Part shown: in pieces, positions 7,522-16,087 of the stretch
Layout: the number at the start of each line of letters is the position of its first letter
Position numbering within the stretch: position 1 is the first letter of the stretch
Source of the DNA: an uncultured Clostridia bacterium
GTDB lineage: Bacteria; Bacillota; Clostridia; UBA1381
Length of the DNA: 64,000 nt
Reading direction: 5' to 3'
NCBI GenBank assembly: GCA_934476675.1
Contig: CAKSOE010000002.1
Location: 1 to 64,000, forward strand
The notes under the pieces: generated by a model
Databases searched by the model: none
Told to the model about the DNA's origin: nothing
Seen by the model: the letters and a program-made list of their open reading frames with translations, nothing else
Program-made: the position numbers and the translations under genes

Positions 7522-7558
7522 AAAATCGGTTGCAAATCCAAAGTTGCAACCGATTTTT
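7522..7558 (+). terminator. Terminator-like hairpin beside the transposase remnant
   Basis: AAAATCGGTTGCAA (7522-7535) pairs perfectly with TTGCAACCGATTTT (7544-7557), 14 bp. It lies 45 nt beyond the stop of the minus-strand transposase scrap and may have belonged to that element. Confidence 0.6.
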
Positions 7559-7602
7559 GCATTATTTGAGACAATGTTTAGATAAAACTGCCAATAAATG
7601 AC

Positions 7603-7767
7603 CTAAAAAGTCCGTTTCCATTTCGCAAGCTTTTTTAAATTCATACACGTAAAGCAGAGGAGCGTCTTTGCTGTTACTTTCGCCAATCCTCTGTATTGAG
7701 TGTACCTCATCGCATATTTTTCTTTAGCAATTGCAAATACTCGATCTATCATCTTTACAAGTCGAAA
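7603..7767 (-). pseudogene. IS1182-like transposase, C-terminal scrap
   Basis: The minus strand encodes about 50 residues ending at TAG 7603-7605 that include DRVFAIAKEKYAMRYTQYRG and FTCMNLKKLAKWKR. This pattern closes IS1182-family DDE transposases, normally 400-550 residues long. An in-frame TAA (7768-7770) lies just upstream and nothing of the catalytic core remains. The tetR promoter begins 13 nt beyond it. I infer the decayed end of an insertion sequence. Confidence 0.7.
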
Positions 7768-7779
7768 TTATAAAAAGTA

Positions 7780-7808
7780 TTGACAAATTTCTGTTTTTGA
7801 TATATAAT
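7780..7808 (+). promoter_or_regulatory. Promoter of the tetR-liaF-like pair
   Basis: Perfect TTGACA (7780-7785) and TATAAT (7803-7808), spacer 17 nt. Confidence 0.85.
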
Positions 7809-7816
7809 AAAACAAA

Positions 7817-7828
7817 TGTTGCGCAACA
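7817..7828. promoter_or_regulatory. Palindromic operator candidate for the TetR regulator
   Basis: TGTTGCGCAACA is a perfect 12-bp palindrome starting 9 nt after the -10 box, at the expected transcription start. TetR proteins commonly repress their own gene from such sites. Confidence 0.55.
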
Positions 7829-7859
7829 GATGTTTTTAATTGCCGAAGGAGGAATGACC

Positions 7860-8432
7860 ATGCCGCCAAAGCCACGGTTTACAAGAGAAGAAATTACAGA
7901 GGCTGCACTTACACTTGTTTCCGAAAAAGGGATTGACGCACTGACGGCACGCGAGCTCGGCGCTTTTCTGGGCAGCTCTGCAAGACCGATATTCACAATC
8001 TTTCAGAACATGGAGGAACTTTACGGAGAGGTTGTAAAGGCTGCCGCCGCCCGTTTGGAAAACACTGAAATTACCGGTTCTCGCGATATGCCTCCATTTA
8101 AGAGAGAAGGCATGAAAATGATAAAATTCGGCATGGATGAGCCGAAGCTTTATCAGCTTTTGTTTATGAAAGAGCATACAGACGCAAAAAACTCTGCCGA
8201 CCTGTTTGCGCTTTTGGGACAGCCCGCGGCATTATCAGTAAAAACAATTCAAAACAACTATGGTTTGGATAACGAAAAGGCAAAAATACTTTTTGAGAAT
8301 ATGTGGATTTATACTTACGGAATCGGGACATTGTGTGCCACGGGCGTATGCAGCTTTACGGAGGAAGATGCAAGCAGGCTTTTGACAGAGCAGTTTAAGG
8401 CGCAAATGATGATGATGACTTCAAAAAATTAG
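7860..8432 (+). CDS. TetR/AcrR family regulator
   Basis: The 190-residue protein has an N-terminal TetR helix-turn-helix (about residues 6-55: TREEITEAALTLVSEKGIDA then LTARELGAFLGSSARPIFTI) and a helical ligand domain of normal length. It should repress its own promoter and the next gene, whose ribosome site overlaps its stop codon. ATG 7860 is chosen because GGAGG (7848-7852) is 7 nt away; ATG 7854 would be too close. The ligand is unknown. Confidence 0.85.
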   Translation: MPPKPRFTREEITEAALTLVSEKGIDALTARELGAFLGSSARPIFTIFQNMEELYGEVVKAAAARLENTEITGSRDMPPFKREGMKMIKFGMDEPKLYQLLFMKEHTDAKNSADLFALLGQPAALSVKTIQNNYGLDNEKAKILFENMWIYTYGIGTLCATGVCSFTEEDASRLLTEQFKAQMMMMTSKN

Positions 8433-8444
8433 GAGGGTATGACG

Positions 8445-9131
8445 ATGAAAAGATTAACTGGAATTATTTTGGGCGCAGCAATGATTATATGCGGAGTTAT
8501 CTACTTTTTGGTCGCATTCGGTATGATTGACATGGATATATCTTTTGACGGCTGGTGGGCATTGTTTATAATTGTTCCTGCAATAACGGGTATTGTGACA
8601 AGCAAAGATAAGCTTTTGAACATATTTTTTCTGTGGCTCGGAGTTTATCTGCTTTTGGCGGCGCAGGGCATAATCACATATGCTCTCGGCTGGAAACTGA
8701 CAATTCCGGTTGCCGTTGTTTTAATCGGAATTAAAATGATAATAAAATCGGTAAATCCGAAAAAGCGCCTTGTAAACAAGCCGATAACGGACGAAAACGG
8801 CAAAAAAGGAAATATGTCTGCATTTTGTTCCAAGGAATACGATTATTCGGGTGAGGAAATCACGATTGCCAAGGTCGGCGCCATATTCGGCGGCAGTAAA
8901 TGCAATCTGACGGATGCAAAAATTACAGACGGCGCCTGCCTTGATTTGTTTTGTATGTTCGGCGGCACTGAAATCATCGTGCCGAACAACGTAAATGTAA
9001 AAATCAATACATTTTGCCTGTTCGGCGGCATAAGCGATAAGCGCATTATAAAGTCTGACAGCGAAAACGGCGTAACTCTTACCGTCAACGGCTGCTGCAT
9101 ATTCGGCGGGGCTGATATAAAGCAGAATTAA
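8445..9131 (+). CDS. LiaF-like membrane protein (DUF5668 plus C-terminal LiaF domain)
   Basis: The 228-residue protein has four hydrophobic helices in its first 105 residues (DUF5668/LiaI-LiaF-like region) and a C-terminal beta-rich domain with the repeated motif FGG (IFGGSKC, MFGGTEIIVP, LFGGISDKR, IFGGADIKQ) typical of LiaF/YvqF, the cell-envelope stress modulators. ATG 8445 sits 7 nt after AGGAGGG, so it is preferred to ATG 8439. It is co-transcribed with and probably controlled by the TetR gene. No LiaRS pair is present nearby. Confidence 0.8.
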   Translation: MKRLTGIILGAAMIICGVIYFLVAFGMIDMDISFDGWWALFIIVPAITGIVTSKDKLLNIFFLWLGVYLLLAAQGIITYALGWKLTIPVAVVLIGIKMIIKSVNPKKRLVNKPITDENGKKGNMSAFCSKEYDYSGEEITIAKVGAIFGGSKCNLTDAKITDGACLDLFCMFGGTEIIVPNNVNVKINTFCLFGGISDKRIIKSDSENGVTLTVNGCCIFGGADIKQN

Positions 9132-9170
9132 AATCCGTATTTGCGAGGTAAGGACAAAAGGGTGGAATTT

Positions 9171-9374
9171 ATGGCAACAAGCAAGGAATATTTAAATTGT
9201 ATGTTGGAAAAATTACACGGACTTGAAAATATAACGTGCCGTCAAATGATGGGTGAATATATCATTTATTATAACGGTAAAATCGCGGCGTATCTTTGCG
9301 ATATCGACAAACACTTGACAAAAAGGCAATCATATTTACATCAAATAGCCGAATACCGTAATTATGGTCTGTAA
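9171..9374 (+). CDS. TfoX N-terminal domain protein, truncated
   Basis: The product begins like TfoX N-terminal domain proteins (MATSKEYLNCMLEKL, then MMGEYIIYYNGKIAAYLCD) but ends after 67 residues. Family members are about 95-110 residues and continue with a VKP-containing core that is not found here. The last 25 residues do not resemble the family, which suggests a frameshift or deletion. It is probably a decayed gene; the ribosome site is weak. Confidence 0.6.
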   Translation: MATSKEYLNCMLEKLHGLENITCRQMMGEYIIYYNGKIAAYLCDIDKHLTKRQSYLHQIAEYRNYGL

Positions 9375-9514
9375 GGATTTAATACCTTGCAATCCGATTA
9401 AATTTAAAACGGAGCATATTGATTTCAGCTTGTTCGCGGTTTGGGTTAATTCCATTTCACAAGACGTTTTTCAATATGCTCTGTTATTTTTTTGTAAAGC
9501 TCTGTCAGGAACGA

Positions 9515-10159
9515 TTAATCATGCTCATCTTTACTGTCCGAATCCACAAGTTCAATCCTGTTAATTGAAACCTCATACGCCGTTTTTGTAATCGTTTCCT
9601 CCTCCGAAACACGCTTTTGATAATTTCTCGACTGTATTCGCCCCCAAATTCTCACGTTGTCGCCTACATTAAGGTTTTTGGCAAACCTTGCGTTTCTGCC
9701 CCACGCTATTATGGGTATGTAGTCGGACTTGTTGTAGCTTCTGTTGACCGCAAGCAGCAGATCGGTTATTTCTCTGCCGAACGGCGTTGTTCTGTATACC
9801 GGCTCCTTGCAGATATAGCCGTTTAAATAAAGCTGATTGGGATTTTTTGCGTCCGCATCGCAATAAGGCGCTATATCCCTTGCGAACACCGTAAGAACCA
9901 GATGGTTTTTTTCAGGCTCATTGCAGTTGTAGGAGCGGAATTGCCCGTTTATTTCCACTTTGTCACCGACGCTGTATGTGCCGTCCATTATAAGTCTTTC
10001 CGAAATCATTACCTTTATATCGTCATACGCACCGCTTAAACGAGGTATCCTGAGCGTAAAGGTGTAAAATTTTTCTGCGTAAATCTCATGATTCAGCTTA
10101 AATTCTTCTTCAATAGAGCCTATTATTACCGCCTGATTGTTTGATGTTGAATTATCCAT
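9515..10159 (-). CDS. Single-stranded DNA-binding protein with two OB folds
   Basis: The 214-residue protein has two OB-fold segments. The C-terminal one (about 105-205) is a typical SSB: LNGYICKEPVYRTTPFG, LLLAVNRSYNKSDYIPIIAW, KNLNVGDNVRIWGRIQSRNY. The N-terminal one (about 8-95) is more diverged but has similar spacing. Housekeeping Ssb has one OB fold and an acidic tail ending DDDIPF; that tail is absent, so this is likely an accessory SSB-like protein. AAGGAGG precedes the start. After its TAA the same frame stays open for 22 more codons. Confidence 0.8.
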   Translation of the reverse strand: MDNSTSNNQAVIIGSIEEEFKLNHEIYAEKFYTFTLRIPRLSGAYDDIKVMISERLIMDGTYSVGDKVEINGQFRSYNCNEPEKNHLVLTVFARDIAPYCDADAKNPNQLYLNGYICKEPVYRTTPFGREITDLLLAVNRSYNKSDYIPIIAWGRNARFAKNLNVGDNVRIWGRIQSRNYQKRVSEEETITKTAYEVSINRIELVDSDSKDEHD

Positions 10160-10297
10160 GGTTGTATCCTCCTTTGTTGTCGGTCTCTGCCGGAGACAGA
10201 AATTTTCTTCTTCCAGTTATATTTATTCCCATATTCAGTTAAATATGCAGGATAATTATAATATTTACGTTTTTTTGCTCTTTATTCGGGTTTTTGC

Positions 10298-10326
10298 TTG
10301 ACAAAACACAGTTAAAATGCGATAAT
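10298..10326 (+). promoter_or_regulatory. Promoter upstream of the small membrane gene and valS
   Basis: TTGACA (10298-10303) and GATAAT (10321-10326), spacer 17 nt. No T-box leader is visible between here and valS. Confidence 0.75.
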
Positions 10327-10360
10327 ATATTATTAGAAGTATATGAAAGGACGATGCAGA

Positions 10361-10546
10361 GTGGCGCTTAGAATAATTATATTGCTTATCTGTGTTCTTG
10401 CCGTGACGATGACGTTTCGCGGAGAGTGGCTCATAAAGACATTTACTAAGGATAAAGAACCGTCTGCAAAAAAGATTATGGTAGTCAAGTGCGCAGCGCT
10501 TTTTTTTGCCGTCGCCGCTTTCGCGGCAGTATTTACAATGATGTGA
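10361..10546 (+). CDS. Small two-helix membrane protein
   Basis: The 61-residue product has two hydrophobic helices (about 3-20 and 38-59) around a short charged loop (TKDKEPSAKK). GTG 10361 is preferred because AAAGGA lies 9 nt upstream, although ATG 10343 is in frame. No family is recognised. It lies 32 nt before valS and shares its promoter, so it is probably real but of unknown function. Confidence 0.6.
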   Translation: MALRIIILLICVLAVTMTFRGEWLIKTFTKDKEPSAKKIMVVKCAALFFAVAAFAAVFTMM

Positions 10547-10578
10547 TAAAACAGACACGGAAGGAATGGATATAATTA

Positions 10579-13221
10579 ATGGAAGATTCAAAAAATATAG
10601 CGAAGAACTATAATCCTGCTGAATTTGAGGACAGGATTTACAACGATTGGGTGGATAAAAAGTATTTCCATGCAAAAATTGATAAGGATAAAAAACCTTT
10701 TACCATTGTAATTCCGCCCCCGAACGTAACGGGACAGCTGCATATGGGACACGCTCTTGACGAAACCTTGCAGGATATTTTAATCCGATACAAGAGAATG
10801 CAGGGCTATTCCGCACTGTGGGTGCCGGGAACGGATCATGCCGGAATAGCGACGCAGATAAAGGTTGAGGAGGATTTAAGAGTAAACGAAGGTCTTACAA
10901 GATACGACCTCGGCCGTGAAAAATTTCTTGAACGTGTATGGGACTGGAAAGAAAAATTCGGCAGCAGAATTATAAACCAGCTTAAAAAAATCGGTTCATC
11001 ATGCGACTGGGACAGAGAACGTTTTACTATGGACGAGGGTTGTTCCGAGGCTGTTAAGGAGGTATTTGTAAACCTTTATAACAAAGGTTTGATATATCAG
11101 GGTTCAAGAATTATAAACTGGTGTCCGCACTGCATAACCGCACTGTCCGATGCAGAGGTTGAGCACGCGGAGCAGGCAGGTCACTTTTGGCACATAAAGT
11201 ATCCGATAAAGGGAACGGACGATTTTGTTGTAATTGCGACAACAAGACCGGAAACGCTTTTCGGTGATACTGCCGTTGCGGTAAATCCGGAGGACGGGCG
11301 ATACAGGGACTTAATCGGAAAAATGCTGATACTTCCGCTTGTAGGCAGAGAAATCCCCGTAATTGCGGACGAATATGTTGACAAAGAATTCGGAACAGGC
11401 TGCGTTAAAATAACGCCGGCACATGACCCCAATGACTTTGAGGTGGGTGTGCGCCATAATCTTGAACAGATAAAGGTAATGAACGATGACGCAACCATGA
11501 ACAAGTATGCCGGAAAATATGAGGGCATGGATCGCTATGAGTGCCGTAAGGCTATGGTAAAGGATCTTGAGGACGAGGGACTTCTCGTAAAGGTTGAGGA
11601 ACATTCGCATAATGTAGGTCAGTGCTATCGCTGCGGAACAACGGTAGAACCGATTATTTCAAAGCAGTGGTTTGTAAAAATGAAACCGCTTGCACAGCCG
11701 GCTATTGATGCCGTAAAAAATGATGAAACCGAATTTGTGCCGGAGCATTTCGAAAAAGTATATTTCCATTGGCTCGAAAATATCCGCGATTGGTGTATTT
11801 CACGTCAGCTGTGGTGGGGACACAGAATACCGGCATTCTACTGCGATGACTGCGGCGAGATGATTGTTACAAAGGAGGATGCGCCTGTTTGCCCGAAATG
11901 CGGAAAACCGATGCGTCAGGATCCCGACACGCTTGATACCTGGTTCTCGTCGGCTTTGTGGCCGTTCTCAACTCTCGGCTGGCCGGAAAAAACTCCTGAG
12001 CTTGATTATTTCTATCCCACAAGCGTACTCGTGACGGGATATGATATCATTCCGTTCTGGGTAATGCGTATGATGTTCTCCGGCTTGGAGCATACGGGCG
12101 AGGTTCCGTTCGACAAGGTGTTCATTCACGGCCTTGTGCGCGATGCACAGGGCAGAAAAATGTCAAAATCTCTTGGGAACGGCATAGATCCGCTTGAAAT
12201 AATCGCAAAATATGGCGCAGACGCACTCAGATTCAACCTTGCAACAGGAAACGCACCCGGAAACGATATGCGTTTCTATATAGAACGTGTTGAAAACGGA
12301 CGTAACTTTGCAAACAAGATTTGGAATGCTTCAAGATTTACAATGATGAATCTTGAAACAGATGAAAACAAGCTGCCGGCGGTTGAGGACTTGCAGCTGG
12401 AGGATAAGTGGATACTTTCAAAGTATAACGAAACAGTCAGAACGGTTACGGATAACCTTGATAAGTTTGAATTGGGGATTGCACTGTCAAATCTGTATGA
12501 TTTCATTTGGGAAAGCTTCTGCGACTGGTATATCGAGCTTGTAAAGCCGAGATTGTTCGATAAGGAAAATCCTACCGGAAAGACCGCGCAGTACGTACTG
12601 ACATATGTGCTTTCGCATACAATGCAGCTTCTGCATCCGTTTATGCCGTTTATTACGGAGGAAATATGGCAGCACTTACCTCATGAGGGCGAAAGCATTG
12701 TAATCTCGCAATGGCCTAAGTATGACGAAAAGCTTTCCTTTGCAAAGGAAGAAGCGGATATGACGCTTATCATGGATGCAGTATCGGCAGTCCGCAACAG
12801 ACGCGCCGAAATGAATGTTCCGCCGTCAAAGAAAGCGCGCGTAATTATCGTAACGGAGCGCAGCGAGGTGTTTGAAAGCGGAAAGGCATTCTTTGTAAAG
12901 CTTGCGTCCGCAAGCGACGTTACCGTACAGAGCAACAGGGACGGCATAGACGCTAATGCCGTAAATATAGTTGTTCACGGCGCAGAAATATATCTTCCCA
13001 TGAGTGAATTGGTTGATAAGGAAAAGGAAATTGCCCGTCTGAATGCGGAAAAGAAAAAGCTTGAGGGCGAAATTAAACGTGTTGAGGGCAAGCTTAATAA
13101 CCAGGGCTTTGTTTCAAAAGCGCCGCAGAAGGTAATTGACGAGGAAAAGGCAAAGGGTGTTAAGTACAGAGAAATGCTTGATAAGGTGCTTGAAAACCTG
13201 AAAAATACGGAGAATATATAA
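10579..13221 (+). CDS. valS: Valyl-tRNA synthetase
   Basis: ValS charges tRNA-Val. The 880-residue class I synthetase has the signature HMGH at about 55-58 within PPPNVTGQLHMGHAL, the editing domain (about 200-350), a zinc-binding four-cysteine segment near 420-440 (YCDDCGEM and CPKCGKP), KMSKS at about 527-531, the anticodon-binding domain and a C-terminal coiled coil rich in lysine and glutamate (about 800-878). Length is normal. AAGGAA precedes ATG 10579. folC starts 5 nt after its stop. Confidence 0.97.
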   Translation: MEDSKNIAKNYNPAEFEDRIYNDWVDKKYFHAKIDKDKKPFTIVIPPPNVTGQLHMGHALDETLQDILIRYKRMQGYSALWVPGTDHAGIATQIKVEEDLRVNEGLTRYDLGREKFLERVWDWKEKFGSRIINQLKKIGSSCDWDRERFTMDEGCSEAVKEVFVNLYNKGLIYQGSRIINWCPHCITALSDAEVEHAEQAGHFWHIKYPIKGTDDFVVIATTRPETLFGDTAVAVNPEDGRYRDLIGKMLILPLVGREIPVIADEYVDKEFGTGCVKITPAHDPNDFEVGVRHNLEQIKVMNDDATMNKYAGKYEGMDRYECRKAMVKDLEDEGLLVKVEEHSHNVGQCYRCGTTVEPIISKQWFVKMKPLAQPAIDAVKNDETEFVPEHFEKVYFHWLENIRDWCISRQLWWGHRIPAFYCDDCGEMIVTKEDAPVCPKCGKPMRQDPDTLDTWFSSALWPFSTLGWPEKTPELDYFYPTSVLVTGYDIIPFWVMRMMFSGLEHTGEVPFDKVFIHGLVRDAQGRKMSKSLGNGIDPLEIIAKYGADALRFNLATGNAPGNDMRFYIERVENGRNFANKIWNASRFTMMNLETDENKLPAVEDLQLEDKWILSKYNETVRTVTDNLDKFELGIALSNLYDFIWESFCDWYIELVKPRLFDKENPTGKTAQYVLTYVLSHTMQLLHPFMPFITEEIWQHLPHEGESIVISQWPKYDEKLSFAKEEADMTLIMDAVSAVRNRRAEMNVPPSKKARVIIVTERSEVFESGKAFFVKLASASDVTVQSNRDGIDANAVNIVVHGAEIYLPMSELVDKEKEIARLNAEKKKLEGEIKRVEGKLNNQGFVSKAPQKVIDEEKAKGVKYREMLDKVLENLKNTENI

Positions 13222-13226
13222 AGCAG

Positions 13227-14468
13227 ATGAAAATAAACAATTATAAGGAAACTTTGGAATATATACATTCAATCCCGAAATTCCGCCGTCCTCTCGGAAA
13301 CGAGAGACTGAACCGGCTTTTGGAGAGCCTTGATAAACCGCAGAGAAATCTGCGGTTTATTCATATTGCAGGAACAAACGGCAAGGGTTCATGTGCGGCA
13401 ATGACGGCGGCAATTCTGGCGGCACAGGGATATAAAACGGGATTATATACGTCGCCGTTTATAGAAGTGTTCAACGAGCGTATACAGATTAACGGCAAAA
13501 TGATAGATAATGAATCACTTGTGCGGCTTACGGAGCTTGTGAGACAAAAAATGGACGAAAACGATGCACAGGTTTCGGAATTTGCATTCATAACCGCACT
13601 GGCATTCGTATATTTTTGTGAGGAAAAATGCGATTTTGTCGTGCTGGAAACGGGAATGGGCGGCAGACTCGATGCAACAAACGTAATAGATAAATCATGC
13701 GTTTCGGCGCTGATGTCGATAAGCCTTGACCATACGCAGTTTTTGGGCGAAACAATCGAAGAAATTGCGCTTGAAAAATGCGGCATTATAAAGGAAAACG
13801 GAACTGTTGTTTCATATCCGAATGAAAAAGTGCGCAGCATAATAGAGGAAGAATGTAAAAAGAAAAACGCGGATTTGACATTTGCAAAAGCTCCGCAGCT
13901 TACGGCAGAGGGATTTGTATATGAAAACGTCGAATACGCACTTAGCCTTAAAGGCGAATATCAGCCGTATAATGCGGCGGTTGTATTGGAAATAATAAAA
14001 GCGCTCAGAAAAAATGGCGTTGAAATAGACAATAAAGCCGTAAAATACGGACTGGCACATACAAGCTGGCAGGCACGGTTTGAGTTTGTGAGGGAAAATG
14101 TGATTATAGACGGCGGACATAATCCGGACGGAATACATATGCTAAAAAAATCACTGGAAAAACTTGACCGAAGAATTATTTTGGTTATTGCAATGATGAA
14201 AGATAAAAGTTATGCTGAGTGTATAGAGGATATTTCACGGTGTGCGGCAAAGGTTGTGGCAACGGAGCTTTCGGCAGAACGCTGCTTAAAGGCGGCAGAA
14301 ATAGGACGGGCGCTTTCAAAAAACAATGTGCCGTATGAAATTGAACCAAACGTCAAAAATGCGGTTGAGCGTGCAATGCAGCTTGCGGGCGAGGACGGAG
14401 TTGTATGTATATGCGGTTCGCTGTATTTAGCGGGTGAAGCAAGAATTTTATTTAAAGGAACCGTTTAA
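13227..14468 (+). CDS. folC: Folylpolyglutamate synthase / dihydrofolate synthase
   Basis: FolC adds glutamate to folates. The 413-residue protein has the P-loop AGTNGKGSC (about 48-56), the ligase motif ETGMGGRLDATNV, SLDHTQFLG, and DGGHNPDG in the C-terminal domain, as in Mur-ligase-fold FolC. It follows valS by 5 nt with only a weak ribosome site (AGCAG), so translation is probably coupled to valS; valS-folC adjacency is common in Firmicutes. Confidence 0.93.
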   Translation: MKINNYKETLEYIHSIPKFRRPLGNERLNRLLESLDKPQRNLRFIHIAGTNGKGSCAAMTAAILAAQGYKTGLYTSPFIEVFNERIQINGKMIDNESLVRLTELVRQKMDENDAQVSEFAFITALAFVYFCEEKCDFVVLETGMGGRLDATNVIDKSCVSALMSISLDHTQFLGETIEEIALEKCGIIKENGTVVSYPNEKVRSIIEEECKKKNADLTFAKAPQLTAEGFVYENVEYALSLKGEYQPYNAAVVLEIIKALRKNGVEIDNKAVKYGLAHTSWQARFEFVRENVIIDGGHNPDGIHMLKKSLEKLDRRIILVIAMMKDKSYAECIEDISRCAAKVVATELSAERCLKAAEIGRALSKNNVPYEIEPNVKNAVERAMQLAGEDGVVCICGSLYLAGEARILFKGTV

Positions 14469-14481
14469 AAAGGCATAGACC

Positions 14482-14589
14482 GTTCAAGGACATAGATGCT
14501 GCTCCAGAGTTATACCGTTTGCTTAAAGAAGTATAAATTTAGATTAAAATCTGCAAAATGCGGATTTCGATTTGTTTTTGTCCTTGAAC
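14482..14589 (+). other. Three-way-junction-like structured RNA element
   Basis: GTTCAAGGACA (14482-14492) pairs perfectly with TGTCCTTGAAC (14579-14589). Inside are two hairpins: TTATAC/GTATAA (14510-14515 with 14531-14536) and AAATCTGC/GCGGATTT (14547-14554 with 14560-14567). This follows the folC stop by 13 nt and precedes a terminator. It could be a structured 3' UTR or a small RNA; no family is recognised. Confidence 0.4.
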
Positions 14590-14596
14590 TACACAT

Positions 14597-14642
14597 AAAA
14601 CACACCTCTTAACGTATATGTATACGCCGTTGGGTGTGTTTT
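14597..14642 (+). terminator. Terminator of the valS-folC unit
   Basis: AAAACACACC (14597-14606) pairs with GGTGTGTTTT (14633-14642), with an inner CGTATA-TG-TATACG hairpin. The 3' side reads TACGCCGTTGGGTGT, very like hairpins at 51171-51218 and 57656-57743. Confidence 0.7.
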
Positions 14643-14744
14643 GTGCGTTCTGCACTCTTTCAAGCAGTCCCTTTTTTGTATGTTATTTTTTTGTATTTTT
14701 TTAAATCATAATAATTTTTTGTACATTTTAAATAAAAAATCCCA

Positions 14745-14773
14745 TTCAAATTACGCTTTCTATGTACTATAAT
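14745..14773 (+). promoter_or_regulatory. Promoter of the mglBAC operon
   Basis: TTCAAA (14745-14750) and TATAAT (14768-14773), spacer 17 nt. The weak -35 box fits a promoter that needs an activator, perhaps the response regulator encoded downstream. A GTGCC-TTT-GGCAC hairpin (14841-14853) lies just before the ribosome site. Confidence 0.6.
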
Positions 14774-14870
14774 AAAGACAACAACAAGGAAATCAAAAAT
14801 ACAAGGTGTACGGAAAAAATGATTTCGGTAAAAATGTGTTGTGCCTTTGGCACGGAAAGGAATGATTATT

Positions 14871-15956
14871 ATGAAAATCAAAAAATTATTGGCATCGGCA
14901 ATGGCATTTGTGATGGCGGCGGGACTGGCATCATGCGGAAGTACAGGTGGTGACGGCTCGTCGGATAAGGGTGAGATTTCAGTATTCTACTATACTTACA
15001 GCGACACGTACATTTCAAGCGTTCGTTCTTCCATGGACAAGCTTTTGACGGGCAAGGGCATAAAATTCCAGAACTACGACGCAAACGGAAACCAGACAAC
15101 TCAGACCGAGCAGGTAACGACGGCGCTTGCAAAGGGTTCAAAGCTTTTGGTGGTAAACGTAGTTGATACAGGTTCAAATGACGCGGCGCAGAACATCATA
15201 AACCAGGCAAAGGAAAGAAATGTTCCGGTAATATTCTTCAACCGTTCGGTAGAAGAATCTGTTGTAAGCAGCTATGATAAATGCGTATTTGTAGGAACGG
15301 ACTACGAAATGGCAGGACATATGCAGGGTGAAATGGTAGGCAAGTACCTGGTTGATAATTACGATAAGGCTGACCTTAACGGCGACGGCAAAATCAGCTA
15401 TGTAATATTCAAAGGTCAGGAAGGAAACATGGAGGCAATAGCGCGTACACAGTACGGTGTTGAGGACGCAAACAAGATATTGAAAGCGGCAGGCAAGCCG
15501 GAACTGGAATTTTACGATTCCTCAAACAGCAATAAGTACCTTGTTGACCAGAATGGTCAGTGGTCATCGGCTGCCGCTACGGATTATATGAGCACAATTC
15601 TTGCTCAGTACAGCATTGCAAACAATAATATGGTAGAGCTTGTTATAGCAAACAATGACGAAATGGCGTTAGGTGCGCTTTCGGCTCTTCAAACAGCCGG
15701 CTACAACAACGGCAGCGGCAAAGACATTCCGCTGTTCGGAGTTGACGCAACTGATGCGGCAAAATCGGCAATATCAAAGGGTAATATGGTGGGTACAATC
15801 AAGCAGGACGCTGACGGCATGGCGAATGCAATTACAAATATTACACAGAACTATATGGACGGCAAGAGCGCCTTTGACGGTCTTGACAGCAGCGAAACGG
15901 TAGGCACATGGAGAATAAACATTCCGTATTCAACATATACGGGAGAGAATAACTGA
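14871..15956 (+). CDS. mglB: Galactose/methylgalactoside-type sugar-binding lipoprotein
   Basis: This is the extracellular binding component of an ABC sugar importer. The 361-residue protein has a lipoprotein signal (lipobox LASC, Cys22), the periplasmic-binding-protein fold and the Ca2+-binding EF-hand-like loop DLNGDGKISYV (about 168-178) characteristic of MglB. ATG 14871 follows GGAAAGG; the longer upstream frame lacks a ribosome site. It heads mglBAC and is separated from mglA by a large hairpin. Exact sugar unknown, glucose or galactose likely. Confidence 0.9.
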   Translation: MKIKKLLASAMAFVMAAGLASCGSTGGDGSSDKGEISVFYYTYSDTYISSVRSSMDKLLTGKGIKFQNYDANGNQTTQTEQVTTALAKGSKLLVVNVVDTGSNDAAQNIINQAKERNVPVIFFNRSVEESVVSSYDKCVFVGTDYEMAGHMQGEMVGKYLVDNYDKADLNGDGKISYVIFKGQEGNMEAIARTQYGVEDANKILKAAGKPELEFYDSSNSNKYLVDQNGQWSSAAATDYMSTILAQYSIANNNMVELVIANNDEMALGALSALQTAGYNNGSGKDIPLFGVDATDAAKSAISKGNMVGTIKQDADGMANAITNITQNYMDGKSAFDGLDSSETVGTWRINIPYSTYTGENN

Positions 15957-15980
15957 CATAATTAGTGCTGCTTTTAGCAG

Positions 15981-16052
15981 AGAATGTACAAGCTTCACCC
16001 GAAGGCATATAAGAATATGCCTTCGGGTGAAGTAAATGCAAAAGTACATTCT
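15981..16052 (+). other. Intercistronic hairpin between mglB and mglA
   Basis: An inner perfect 18-bp stem (15993-16010 with 16015-16032, loop AAGA) is enclosed by a second perfect 9-bp stem (15981-15989 with 16044-16052). No T-run follows. Such a structure normally protects the binding-protein mRNA and reduces read-through, giving more MglB than MglAC. Confidence 0.8.
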
Positions 16053-16087
16053 GTATCTGATTAATTAAAGAAACGGGGTACAGGCTT

